NCBI GenBank assembly: GCA_950295325.1
Contig: OX485807.1
Coordinates: 29,483,666 to 29,547,665, forward strand
DNA from: Polytrichum commune
Lineage: Eukaryota > Streptophyta > Polytrichopsida > Polytrichales > Polytrichaceae
Direction of reading: 5' to 3'
DNA: 64,000 nucleotides
The translations under genes were made by a program, and so were the position numbers. The first letter of the stretch is position 1; every line of letters starts with the position of its first letter. The notes beneath the pieces are model-generated. The model saw nothing but the letters and a program-made list of their open reading frames with translations, ran no database searches and was not told where the DNA came from. Below are positions 49,415-61,284 of this stretch, in pieces.

Positions 49415-49673
49415 ACTCCCTAGATCAAACTAAACAAAACAAACCCTATATTAAACCATCCCTTGGGTATAGTCTCCCTTTGTGTCATTAACCAATATTG
49501 GTTATTGGCTCTTATTTGTTACTGGTTACTTGTGACTATAGTGTCTACTCTCGAAAGGGGGAAGTAGTTCCTCACTTCTACTCTTATGTCCCGTGGACAT
49601 AGGTTTAGGGGTGGAACGAACAGACACTTCATTCACGTCGGTCCCCCTGGGGATCGAAGTTTCTTCTCTTCTC
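47811..49673 (+). mobile_element. 5'-truncated non-LTR retrotransposon with 14-bp target duplication
   Basis: The insert is bounded by an exact 14-bp repeat, TGGGGAATGGTCCA (47797-47810 and 49674-49687), which shows target-primed insertion. It lacks the 5' part: no apurinic endonuclease or reverse transcriptase remains. It keeps the C-terminal half of the polyprotein (to 49414) and about 260 bp of 3' UTR. The 3' UTR ends with a conserved box, a hairpin (49638-49657) and a TTC-rich tail (TTTCTTCTCTTCTC). Base usage is A/C-rich and G-poor, unlike the host genes. Two short relatives lie at 45942 and 61218. Confidence 0.88.
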
Positions 49674-50517
49674 TGGGGAATGGTCCAGTGACATCCCCAA
49701 ACATAGGAAGATTACCATGTGCATGAACAAGGATGCAAGTTACAATATTGCTATGTAGGGTCTCCTTCAATTCATTTAAGTGTGGGTTTACATGAGGGTT
49801 TAGGTGTCCCTCTTAAGAGAACTTACTTTGGAACTCAATATTGGACTCAATTTTTGGTTCCTCAAACTAGCACGAGTATTTTATTCTATTTTGAGTGGGG
49901 AAAGTGATGCCACATTAGCACCACTTTATTTTCTTCATTCCTTGAACGCATATCCTAATGTAAACTCCTTGGGTTCAAAATTTTGATGTTGACCAATGGG
50001 ATCACTCAGTTTTGAAGTTCCTTTAGTCTTGGTCCCTAGTTATAAACCCACCCTAAGAATACTAATGTTTCTAATAGAGTTACTTGTAAAATCCCTCAAA
50101 TGGGGACAAAACTTTGGGTTTTGATCCTTCTTTGAGAAATTTTTCTATTAAGAGCAATTGTTAGCTCGTCGTGTATCAAAGTCAATATTTGAAAATCAAG
50201 TGGAAACTTTTGGGACCCCCTCTTTGCACCTCTCAACCTTTGAAAAAACTTGAAGATCTAAAATACGGTATGCGCATGGGACACACTATCCTAAATCTTA
50301 GATTAGCCTAAGTCAAACTAGAAGTATGGCTTACAGGGTTTTAAACAACCTGACACCACTTCTTTGTGTATGATAATTGAAACATTAAAAAAATTGAGTG
50401 CCTTTGTATTAATTCTTGCAAACTCGGGGGTTTGGGACTAAACCCATGGTTTCATCAGCTTTACTTTACAAACAACTCCTAATGTGCATTTATTTAATTT
50501 CCATGTATGATTCTACC

Positions 50518-50548
<31 letters not shown>

Positions 50549-50879
50549 ACAACCAATGTGCTAACAAGACAATGCATTGGTTCTTCCCCAACAACCCTAC
50601 TTGGTGTGGCTAGGGCCAATGGTGAGCCTCCTAAACAACAAAATGATCCATTTGTGGATGACCTAGAGGCTAAGCAGACGTAGGCTAGGGCGCAAGCAAG
50701 GCAGGCGGGCACTCCATAGCCCATACGAGTCTTGTGTCTTGGGAGGAGAGACGGAGGGCCGCGATGGCGCCATTGCAACAACAATAGCAGCAGCGACACC
50801 ACCATAGCCACCATGCCAATACGACTATCGACTGTGTAAAAATCCCCACAACACCTACCTATCTGTTCTTTCCACGGTC
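49674..50879. other. Intergenic region and presumed pinin promoter
   Basis: Holds the second half of the target duplication, a family-E repeat at about 49880-50060 and a (TA)n microsatellite at about 50519-50545. The 280 bp before the pinin ATG should contain its promoter and 5' UTR. No other gene seen. Confidence 0.5.
50519..50545. repeat. (TA)n microsatellite
   Basis: About 13 uninterrupted TA units, roughly 335 bp upstream of the pinin start codon. Confidence 0.9.
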
Positions 50880-53800
50880 ATGGCCGCGGCCGACGTGCCA
50901 AAAACGGCCGAAGAGCTCCGCCGCGAGATTGAAGAGCTCCATCGCCAACAGCGGGAGGTAAGGGCGCACTCAACCCCAACCCCCCGCCAAACCCTAATTC
51001 CAGGGTTTCGCATTACACTCATAGAACAGACAGTCCTGAATTCGCCGTTCCCGTTGCGGCATTTTCGCCTCGCTCATCATTGCTGAAGTTGCAACAGGTC
51101 GCTCCACGTGTTTTCTAATTTGTGTGTGTTTAGCACGGTTTAGGATGTGTGTTGGCCACGGAGGGAGTTAATTATTAGGTTATAGAGTAGCTCGGTAACA
51201 GGGAGTAGAGGGAATTTCTGTAGAGGAGGGCGGGCGGCATGAATTTTGTTTTGTTTCGTTTTGCATTGATCAAAATAAACATATGCGGAATACATGAAAT
51301 AGCCGGTGATCATGCAGTGTTTTATATGGTCGAAGAGCACTGTTGATCTTCATAATCCATCGAGATGCAGCACCACGTGATATCCTTGGATCAGTGCAAA
51401 AATTAGGTCTTATCAGTTAAATTTGAGGTTCCGCCTTCTAGAGTTTTAAAGCCTTCTTGCAATTTCTTTCTTTTTACCTGGTCATGTGGTGGAAACATAC
51501 TGGAAGGGGAACCTCACAGGTTGTGGTGAATGGTTACGCATTCTCGTGTTCCTATAATTTCGAGGAAGTAGGATTTCGGCACAGTAGAAAATACCAGGTG
51601 TTCAGTTATGATCAATATAGGTGAGAAGTATGTCTGAGCTTACTAATGTATTGCAAGGCTGGCAGTTCGATCACTCCAAACATTTTTTCTCATGTAATTT
51701 AAAGTAGGTCTATCGGAGGTCTTGAAAAACAGTTGTTGTGGTGCATCTGGGTAGGAAGTTGAAGTTGGCCATTGAGGAGATCGCTCCAGTAGATTTACGA
51801 TGCTTCTGCGGTTGTAGTTACAGGTGGTTAAGGATCATAGTGAAACTAGACCTAGTGGTTCTCAAGATACTTCCCTTTCAGCTCATAAGATGAACTATGT
51901 TATAAATGCCCTCTTCGGGTTCACTTGATGTGGCAACCGTCATAGGTGCTGTTTATTACTGCGCCATGTTGACATTTGTGGGAACTGCATTCGGACAGAT
52001 ACTTTCTAATAGAAATTGGTTGTCTCGAACCAATTAAGTTCCAAGACCCCTATGAACAAAGACATTTTGAGTACACACCTTTATTGTCAAGCTTGTGGGT
52101 ATGCTTGGGGCTAATTTTTGTTAGTTATTGATGTGGTTTCTCAATTAAGTCTTCCAACATGTTGTGTTTGTCCACCCAAAGGGCATGTAGAAGGCATAAA
52201 TGTAATGTGATTTTGAATTTTGAATATGGTAGGATCTTAGGGTAGAACTACCCTTATGTGTGATATTGTGGTTTGGAGAATAGATTACTGAGCGTCTGCG
52301 AGATCCACGAGGACTTCGCAAGAATGGTCCACAAGGAGGCAACGTAAGAAATAATGATCCGAACTCCCAACAGCTTGGTCGCAATAACCCATTACGAGGA
52401 AACATCAGAAGGGTGAGTTACCCTGTAGTTTGCATTCTCCAGGACATATGTTCACAGATCTCACCAAATTGTGTCAGTGTTGTGTTATTGTTGACACCAT
52501 CCTGGGCTTTGATACGTGTGAGCAAGGTACTTGGAATAGCAGATTGTTATCCTGCTTCCATAGTGGCTTTATTTCTTTGACGTACAATGATACAAGGCTA
52601 TGTGAGTCCTTGTGACTACAGGGAGAAGCATTTGAGGTGGAAGATCAGCCTCCTCGGAAAAGGCGATTGTTGTCAGCAGTGGTGAAGGTGCGTCTACTAC
52701 ACAATCCTGTTTTGTGAGAGACTCAAGGTCTATGCTCACATTGAGAAATGAATTATGTTTTCAGGGTAGTAACATGTCCCCAGCTTATCTCGTATGTGTT
52801 CAAGTAGTTACTGGCAATGCAGACAAAATACAACCTAAGTTATGGGCGCTGGAATGAGGAGAATAAATTTAAAGTTCTCACTGTCTTTGGACTAAGTGAA
52901 GAAGAGCCTCACTTGCCTCCTCCAGGTGTGTATGATGTGAGTGTTCGTTGTTCTCACGACTTTTTCACACAGGTCTCGGAAGAGGAAAAGCCTTCTGAAC
53001 CAGAGAAGGAAAAGGAAGGTGTAGAGGAGATACAGCCTGATAAGGATGATGTTGATGAGGAAACAGATCTTGCAGATCGACGTCCAACTCTTCAACGCAA
53101 TTATAATGCGGATGATTCAAGACCCCTTACATCAGGAGATTCTCAAAGAAGAGGGAACAATGATCAAAATGCTCGCACAGCTAATAATGGTGGCCCTCAT
53201 ACAGGAGGTCCAGGTGGTCTACCTAAAAGGTTTCCTAGAGAACGAGGATTCCTTGTCCGTGTTAGCAACCCACCTGGTCAACAGGTATGTATACAGCTAT
53301 TCATATTTCAGACAGGCAGATAACAAAATCTATTGAATAATTTTTTACCGTGTTCTTCCTCCAATTAAATATCTTTCTGTGCAAGCATATCTTGGTGTCT
53401 AATGACATTCCTGCTTCTGTTTTGCACATTTAGTTCAAAGCCATTTCCTCATCATATGTTTTAGATCTTCAGGTACATGATATGTTCCTTAATTTTGTCT
53501 TCCTCAATGATAATGTAACGCAAGCCTTTGTTTTGGAGGGGTTTTGCAGAACCAAGATGCACAACCTGCTGAGCCATTACCCAGAGTTCTACCCAAGACA
53601 AGCGACCCGAATGTTGCAAAGCGGAATCGACGTATGTTTGGTGCTCTTTTAGGAACATTAGAGGTAATTTATCTGAAACATTACAATGGATTGAATATCA
53701 AGTCCTTGTTCATGTAAGAGAGCTCTGATACTGTATGCAAGAACGTTATCGAGAAAGCCTTTGGGTCAAGTGTTACTTGGAAAGCTCATTTTCATTGTGC

Positions 53801-55873
53801 CAAAATGATGACTGGTCCAGCAGGTCTTCTTTTGATTCAGTGTTCATCTATTCTGCAGAGTATCATTTTGGAGAGGTTTTCAGGTGATAGCAACTTTGAG
53901 AGACCTAATCTATGAGGAATTGAGTGCCCTGGATTCGTACTTCTCTCATCTTTCTCTCATCTGTTTTATTCTAACTAGAGCTTACCTGGGCTGGACAGAA
54001 ATTTAGGCAGGAAGACAAAAAATTATCAGGGTCAGAAGCATTTCAGCGTCGATCTGATCAGTTGAAACGGGTGGGTTCCATCCCTGGATAAATATTGTGT
54101 TTATTGGGCTCACTTTCACAGTTTCGTGATTTTTTTGTATCAACATAATTTCTTCAGTTGTCTCTTTATGTGTCTCTTCTTGATTGATATATCAGATGAG
54201 GCGGTAAAATTCACTTTCTTGTCTGTTTTTAGTAGTGAATCAAAGTGTTTGTCTTGAATGCCACTACTTTAAAAACCTATTGTATTTGAACCAGTGGTGT
54301 CATTACTATCAAGAAGCAACTTGTATGTAGATGTCTTGAGCAGGTTATCTGACTCATGTTTGGAGAGTCTTTCTAAAGTGCAAATCTTGAACCCTTTGTT
54401 GCTGGCAGGCAGAACAAAAAGCTCAAGAAGAAAGTGAACGCTTGCGCCAGCAGGAGCGTGAAGCAATGGCTGAGAAACGTCGCGTTGACCTGGTTTCTGT
54501 CTAATATTCTCTCTATTTTTGGAGTAGATTCAAGTTACAATTGCACTAATTAGAAGCTCCTTTGAATCCTCAGACATGCCTGTCTTTACAAGTGGGTTGA
54601 GCGGACCCTCGCACATATCTAACAGCAAGCATAACATGAAGCTACTTACATTTAGAAATGTTGAACCATGTTATTCTTAATGATCCTTGCATTTCTTTCA
54701 ACAGACTCTACGGGCAAAACTAGCAGCTGAAGCAGATGCAAAGCAACTGGAGTTACTGTTTCTGCAGTGGACAGAGCATCATACACGCCTTTGCACCTTC
54801 ATACAGTAAGTTCCTACTTTTACAAGAGCACAATGTCAGTTGACTGATTTACACCTAATTCTTTTTTTGAATAAAAGTGTGTGTTATATTCAGGTGTCAC
54901 TGCACACAACTGCATACTGGTGTATGTCCCTAGAAGCCTCATATTAGAGATTGATCCTTTAATTTACAAGTGAAACCATTCAGGGCTCTAGGAGGGATTT
55001 CAAATGAGACCTGATAAGTTCTATAGAGGTGCAGAGTCTGCAGGATATGTAAGGATAATATCTTGTGATTTAGAAATCTTTTGAACTAAATCTGGAATTT
55101 CTGCATGTGTATTTAAATGACAGAACAAAAGCAGGTCCTGCAATTTATTACTGCCCTGCAAAACCTTGTGAAGAGACTGATAAACTACTACAGGATGCTC
55201 AACAGGTAAATTCATTTTGCTGACATTATTGTAGCATTGACATCAGTTGTAAGACTTTCTATTGGTCAAGGAATCATTGTAAAGAATGTCTTTTATTTAA
55301 TGTCACAAGAATCTTGGGTGATGTTATTATAATTCTACCAATTACTTTCAGTTGGCATGTTGCCATTAGTCGCGTTTCAAAGTTTATGGGATAATCTACT
55401 CTGGGTTGAGTGTCCTGCCCTTATGCAATGAATGGTCCACATTGCAGGATCTTCAAGAGTGGACGATCAGAACACGAGAGGAGCTCACAGAATATCAAAA
55501 GCAAATCTCTGAAGTCAGCACAGCTAATTTGGATGCAGAGATTGAGAGATGGAAAAATGGGCCAAGTGGACGATCCAAAAACACAAGTGACACGATATTG
55601 GTTGAGGCAGATATGGAAAGTGATGTTGCCAATGATTCTAAGCAGCAACTAGTGGAGGGACTTGAAAGCGCTGAAGATGAGGATGATGAGGCTGGCCCTA
55701 CGCTTGTGGAAGAGGAGGATAGAGTGACCCTCTCGAACGTGGAGGTCAAGAAAGTGATGACAACTGTACAAGATGTAGAGCAAGAGGGGGTGTTGAATGG
55801 AGCTGAGAAGACGGATGGTGGGTTGAAGCAAATTCAGAACTATGGTCGCTTGGAGAAAATCAGAGATAGATGA
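50880..55873 (+). CDS. PNN: Pinin (Pinin/SDK/memA domain splicing-associated protein)
   Basis: Pinin is a nuclear-speckle protein linked to the exon junction complex and alternative splicing; in Arabidopsis it works with ACINUS. Ten exons: 50880-50957, 52284-52412, 52622-52687, 52973-53284, 53550-53663, 53999-54070, 54409-54492, 54705-54805, 55124-55205, 55448-55873. They join in phase into 487 aa. The N-terminal coiled coil spans exons 1-2 (ELRREIEELHRQQRE then ITERLRDPRGLRKNG). The signature RRMFGALLGTLEKFRQED (near aa 230) starts the Pinin/SDK/memA domain, followed by a charged helix, LLFLQWTEHH and EELTEYQKQI. The C-terminus is acidic and lacks the long SR-rich tail of animal pinin, as in other plants. 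Exon 7 ends at a weak donor (CTG|GTTTCT). Exon 1 uses the first ATG, in good context (TCATGGCC). Confidence 0.94.
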
Positions 55874-57365
55874 TGTTAACTTTGTGATAATAGAAGAACC
55901 ATTGCTCAACTGGGTTGCCCCAATTTTATGATTGTTGGTTAGGTCAACAATGGCTTTGCTCTTACAGGACTTAGACATGAGAGTTAGGTGCCTCGGTAGG
56001 GGTCATTTTTCGTGTGGTCATAGAATACAACTCCATGAGATTTCCTTCCAGGGCTCCAGATGTATAGTGGATTAAACTGTGAAAGATAAAGTATTGTCCT
56101 GCTTACAAATACCTCAAGTTTGATTTCAAGAACAATGAAGTGCAGAAGCTTCAAATAAGTAGTTTGTTTTTCACTCGATTGCCGATTTTGATTCCACAAT
56201 GTGCAAATTGACAATCTTCATAGGATCTGAGGGCTGATTTCCTTTTCATAGCAAAGCATGGGGTATGGGTTGCATAGGTGCTATCTGCTCAGTTTGCACG
56301 ACTCATCCAACTTAGTGACAAAGAAATTTGAGGTTTACACATTTCCTTATACATCTCAGTGTCAACCTCTGAAATAATTAAATGGTGAAGACCAGGTTGT
56401 ACTCATGTTTCAGAGTGTTAGTGGCAGAGCCTCTGACTAGAATAAGATGTAAAGCCTTTTATACTTCCAAAGACATTCATTTATTCATTAAGCTATTCAG
56501 GAGCTCAAAAGAGTATGGTCCCTAGATTGTAGATTGTCATGGAAGTGATTTGGACCATAGCTTGGGGAAAGACATTACTCTTCCTATTCCATCTTCAAGA
56601 ATCAAGGAACTTGAGTACATTATTAGTCAAATGGCAAGCTCTCATCAGTCAACACCTCGTTGTTGTTGCCTATTAAGATTCAATGGACAAGGTCCCACCC
56701 CCAATGGAATCAATCTTAGGATATCTGGATTTCCTAGATTTATTCCATTTTCATGGGGACCTGAATACGCTTTTTAAGAACGTTATGAGCATTTTCAAAG
56801 ACTAACAAGTCTAACAAATGTTCAAATTTTCCTTAAGATACAGCAGAAATGAATACCTTGGGTCACGTCTGGATAGTGACTCCTGCTTAGGAAAAACTGG
56901 TTCTAATTATTTCTGATTTAACAATATCTGAAAGAGTGCCATTACCTTCTTTGATTCAGACACAAACAGTGTCAGTTCCTTTTAAGGCCCCAAGTTCTTT
57001 CCAAAAATCATTTTGCTCCTCTGTGTCTTGTAATAAACTATCAGATCATCACGAACAGCAGAAGTGATTTAGAAACAGCTGATCTAAAAGGGAGAGTTGT
57101 CCTCTTCCGTTGCTGCGTCATTCCAGCCTCATGGTCATCTTCGTGAGTCACTCTCACATGTGTGGACCGTGTTTCCATCATGTTGGGAAATTTTGAAAGA
57201 ATCGAATCAGCAGTGCTTTCTTCTTGACTATCTGACACATCGCCACCTTCCGACCGAATGTGCATCAGACGACTCCGTGTTGTCAGTCTCCAAACCAGCT
57301 GGCTCCTTTTTCAATGTATGTCTGTCAGAATGATTGTCAGTCCTCTGTGGTTCCTCCTTGTTCCA
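55874..57365. other. Downstream flank of pinin
   Basis: The first few hundred bases probably hold the pinin 3' UTR. A minus-strand ORF at 57041-57265 is serine- and acid-rich (VSDSQEESTADSILSKF) and could be a low-complexity piece of the B3-like gene fragment further right, but no splice link is secure. Confidence 0.35.
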
Positions 57366-57372
57366 AGTAAAC

Positions 57373-57618
57373 TACACTAAATAAGATATTCAGTGTCACC
57401 AATTCTAATAGTCTTGCTCAATACTAAATGTAAACTGTAGTGTAGTGTCACCAACACTAAATGCTAACCCAACCTTATTTGTCATTCCTTGAAGTTTTTC
57501 TGGATGATTATAGATTTATGTTGCAATTACAGTCACTTACCAAGTGATTTTCCCTCCAAATTTCAATTATCCATGACAGTATTTCATCGCAAGTTGCTGA
57601 CAAGAGAAAGTAGGGTTT
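57373..57618. mobile_element. Family-A dispersed repeat, copy 3
   Basis: Begins TACACTAAATAAGATATTCA and matches the copies at 23450 and 45661 up to GAGAAAGTAGGGTTTTGG. It then stops abruptly where B3-like coding sequence (on the other strand) begins. The right-hand quarter present in the other copies is missing. Confidence 0.65.
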
Positions 57619-58811
57619 TGGAATGTAACCCTCCACATGCGGCCATCGCTGTTCTCAAGGGCGGCATCCCGCTGGAGCTCCTGGTAGTGCTCCTTCACGA
57701 ACGCTCCTGGTACAAACTGCCCACGCCACAAATCTCCTACACCAACAAGACTATCGTGTACAGACGATGAGAATCTTGAAATTTACATCGTGACTTTCCA
57801 ATAAATGTCGTGATAATTGCAGTATTTCTTATTTCCTTCTACTCTGTGTCACGTTAGAGTTATCCTTAAACTCAATGGGACGTTTCGTCGGGAGCTGGGC
57901 CCCTATGATTTCCCGTTGCCGATTGTTTTGCATACAGAATCAATAATGTCTGTCCACCCATTTTTGCACCTCATCGCATGCCCTAATAAGTTTGACATTC
58001 AATGAAGTGATATAGAATGTTCTTCGTTGAAACCTCCACACTACCTCTGAATATGAAACCAAAACCGTCGGAACATGGAGGGTGTTGTATGCAAGACAAC
58101 CAACTCCAACTCCAACTCCCGCCAGAAGTCCCTTTGAATTCTGTTATAAACTCTACGTACACGAAGCAAATTGTCCAACATAAGATCAATGATAATACAT
58201 GTGTTCGAGGATGATTACATTATACACCAGCTTTTAAATTTTTGTGATTGGAGCCCCATTGAAGCCCATCGTAGGAAACAGCACGTCAGTTGTCAACGCA
58301 TGAATCATACCTTGTTTCCTGCATATTTCTGTATAACTGCTTTTAGTGAATGACATACAGTACTGGAATCCAGTGGATTTAATGTCAAATTTGTTTATCA
58401 ACTTTGTGACATTCTTAGTTTCCACTGAGAGACAGTGTCATATTTGTGACATTATTGTGCTCAATGAGTTGACATAAACGCAGTCAAAATGCATCAGTGA
58501 TACGTACGTAGATGATATCAGGGCCGAACTCCACACCAGGAGTTTGAATCGAGATAATTGTCACTGAGATCTACATAATCTGGTGATACATAAGGTTCAC
58601 AAAGTGCAGTAGCTGATACCATGATTGATGTTCCTCTCGCATTCTCGTTCGAAGATGTCTTGGGAATCACTTTGACAAAGTAAGGTTTTTCTCGATGATT
58701 CGCCCGAGCCCTTGAAACCACTCCTGGCTGTGGAGATGGCCTGCCATATGTTTCAGATGCTCTCCACTGGTTCCTCCATTCATCTGTATACTTTTGAGTT
58801 GTTCTTCTCAT
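57615..58811 (-). pseudogene. Probable B3-domain gene fragment
   Basis: Two minus-strand pieces join in phase through consensus-like sites: 58620-58811 (64 codons, ATG at 58811, donor ATG|GTATCA) and from 57716 downward (acceptor GGGCAG). Across the junction the protein reads KPYFVKVIPKTS...GTSIM then FVPGAFVKEHYQEL and ENSDGRMWRVTF. This order matches the first half of a plant B3 DNA-binding domain (first strand, then the PxxFvxxh and dGRxWxV blocks). The second half of the domain is missing: the frame runs into the family-A repeat at 57618. The repeat may have broken the gene or may sit in an intron. If real, it would be a REM-like transcription-factor relative. Confidence 0.4.
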
Positions 58812-58970
58812 TCTGGACCTTCACATAGTTGCACCAAATTAAACCACGTGAGGGCTACTGAACTAAATTTGTTTCTGTACAAGTTGTAGCTCCACGCACT
58901 TTATTTTTTGGATCATTGAGCACGACTACGAAACTATCTGCAGCCACCGCGGGGGTCAGCGTCTCTAAAA

Positions 58971-59341
58971 CCTGGTTTGGACCAGTAAATAGATAAATTT
59001 ATGGTATCCATAATCAACATCAATAATTGGCATCAAAGAACCCACCGGTGGATATCAAAATTGCAATACCAGTCAAATACTGATATTTGGCGGCTATATT
59101 GTCAAGGTGAGAGAATCTTTGTATACTTGGGTTAATAACATTCTAAACCATATTTGATGCTTGGGGAGATTTAACCTAGGTATGAAACTTCTTGCATGGT
59201 ATATGAACCCGGATGATATCAAAAACAAGAATACCGTCGAATACGGTATCCATTCCCTGTTGGTATCAAAAAAATGTGAAATCCTCATTATAGATTCCCG
59301 GATGGTATGAAAAAGAACGATTCCAGTCCCACATTGATTTG
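58971..59341. mobile_element. Family-F hAT-type element, copy 3
   Basis: Follows the 32234 copy throughout: CATCAATAATTGGCATCAAA, AATACCAGTCAAATACTGAT, CATTATAGATTCCCGGATGG. The terminal repeats are decayed (TGGTTTGGACCAGTA at the left). Confidence 0.6.
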
Positions 59342-60270
59342 GACCCTCACTTGGTGTAACCATCAGCAAACAAAAAATCGTATCCACAGCAAGAACCGTC
59401 CACTCTGCCACCGATCAACTGCAGACAGGTCAACACATGCAACTTAAACTTATTGTAAAATAGATGAAAGCTTGATGCTTGTGATGTTATTGTTGCGCTC
59501 ACGCCTGCTGTCCCCATCACAACTCCGAATTAACCTCACTGCTACAAGTCACCTGCGCCGAAGAATTGATTAACCCCTTGCATTGACGTGTCCAAGGTCT
59601 ATATTCAAATTTTCATACCGGAGAGTTTCGGGAGACTCGAAGAGAAGCAGATGCAGATCGTCACGAGGACTCAATTGTGCAATTGTTACTCCAAGGTTTG
59701 GCACCCGGGACGGGCCACTAATCTCATAGAAGTAACTTTACCCTCACTTTGTACAATATAAGCAACCATGAAATCACATTCACAGGAAGAACCTTCCACT
59801 CCACCACCGAACTGCAGACGTGCCGTCACAATGCAAACTGGCCAACACTAAACTAAATAAACATTCAAGATTGGTACCTATTTACGACGTGGTTGTGGGA
59901 CTCCCCCTGCTGCTCCCCTCGCCACCAATTATTAGTCACGGCTCCAAATTCACCTCACCTGCCGCAAGTCACCTGTTCCTAAGAATCAAATCAAACAACT
60001 GCATTGACATGCCGAAGCGCTCTTTTATTTAATTCAGAAGGGCCGGAGAGTTGGTGAAGACTCGAAGAGAAGCAGATCACAAGCAGGACTGCAGAAATGC
60101 AATGAACAATGTCTCAAGCAAATTAGAATGTACTAGATGTCGAAGTGGTGAAGCTATGGAGAGAGATGAGCATCACCGAAAGCTAAAAATGTACAATCTC
60201 TGATGGCAGACTGTAATCGTCGATTGGCGAGGTTCAAATCTAATAAGCTGTATATTGTAGCCCTATATAT
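59342..60270. other. Intergenic stretch with a local duplication
   Basis: A diverged tandem duplication is visible: GAACCGTCCACTCTGCCACC near 59394 and GAACCTTCCACTCCACCACC near 59790 each precede CTGCAGAC, a block with CACCTG, and GACTCGAAGAGAAGCAGAT. The period is close to 400 bp. No gene. Confidence 0.5.
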
Positions 60271-60640
60271 TCTCAATCGTAGAATGTTAGATTGTGGGCA
60301 CTTCTTCCAACTCGATAGACAGCTTTGGCTGTTGGATTGGATCAGGAATTCTCTCTTCTGGTTAGCAATTGCGGATGATTACTAAGACGGTCGATTCGAG
60401 TTTCAGCATTGGAGTAGAGATGCAAAAGTTGCGAATACCAGGCAGAAGTGAACATTCTTTCTTTCTTTCTTTTTAGCTGGTCACATGTGCCTCTCAAATT
60501 GTGTTGACTATTGAATCTAGAAAGAGTATCTAATAGTCCATTTCATCAAAACGCATGTTTTTTTTTGTTTTTTCTTCTTCTTAATTAAGCACACCACTCA
60601 AATTATATATAGGAATCCAATTAATGATGAGGATTAATGT
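60270..60640. repeat. Family-B element, inverted
   Basis: Contains the reverse of family-B blocks (TGTGGGCACTTCTTCCAACTC, GGTTAGCAATTGC, TCAAATTGTGTTGACTATTGA) and a short (TTTC)n tract near 60453. Confidence 0.5.
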
Positions 60641-60919
60641 GGGCTACATTAATTGTTCATCCATGTTAACTTTCCAGCAGGAAATCAGCGTAAGCCATGA
60701 TAATTGCTTTTCCAGAGTATTAATGCATGTGATTATTTGATTGTGTTATTATTATCCTATTAACAAATAGTTGATGTGTTGGTTGGAATTATTCATGAAG
60801 ACTTAGAGAAAGACATGGGATATAGGACCCACATTAATTTCACCTTGACTAGAAATTTAGTGTGACCCATGCTAATTTTCCACCCACACTAATAAAACTA
60901 TTTAGTGTAGTTATAATTA

Positions 60920-61085
60920 TACCCGGTTGAAGTCCAAGACTTCAAGAAAATTGCCCATCGTTTTAGAGGAATCTATGAGATATACCTCGCATTAATGAAG
61001 GAAAGCCAAAGTATCACAACACGTAACTGGTTGGACTTGGAAACACTAGGATCTTGACCAATGTTGCCTAAAAATCTCCCCAAAC
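60920..61085. mobile_element. Family-D hAT miniature element, inverted copy
   Basis: Shows GTTGAAGTCCAAGACTTCAAG, CGTAACTGGTTGGACTTGG, ACACTAGGATCTTGACC and the end TAAAAATCTCCCCA, the reverse of the 38713 copy. Confidence 0.6.
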
Positions 61086-61217
61086 ATTGACTTGGGACGA
61101 TGGCCATTCATCGCAAACTGATCTAACTTAGCTTAGATTCGCTGTGAAGGACAAGACTTATTGTAGTACGAAGGTTCTTTAATTATTTTGAGTTTGTTGA
61201 TGTACTCTATTTCTCTC

Positions 61218-61284
61218 TTGGATCGAACAAACACTTAATTCACGTCGGTCTCCTCCGGAGACCGAAGTTTTTCTTCTTCTTCTT
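61218..61284 (+). mobile_element. 67-bp retroposed copy of the TTC-tailed element
   Basis: Flanked by an exact 11-bp duplication, CTATTTCTCTC (61207-61217 and 61285-61295). The insert carries CGAACAAACACTTAATTCAC, a 9-bp perfect stem-loop (61245-61265) and a (TTC)n tail. It matches the 3' end of the element at 47811 for its whole length. Confidence 0.75.

Noticed and set aside
57489-57770. Plus-strand 93-codon ORF ending in IPLELLVVLLHERSWYK
   Set aside because: It is the opposite strand of the B3-like exon plus the family-A repeat. The minus-strand reading has the recognisable domain.
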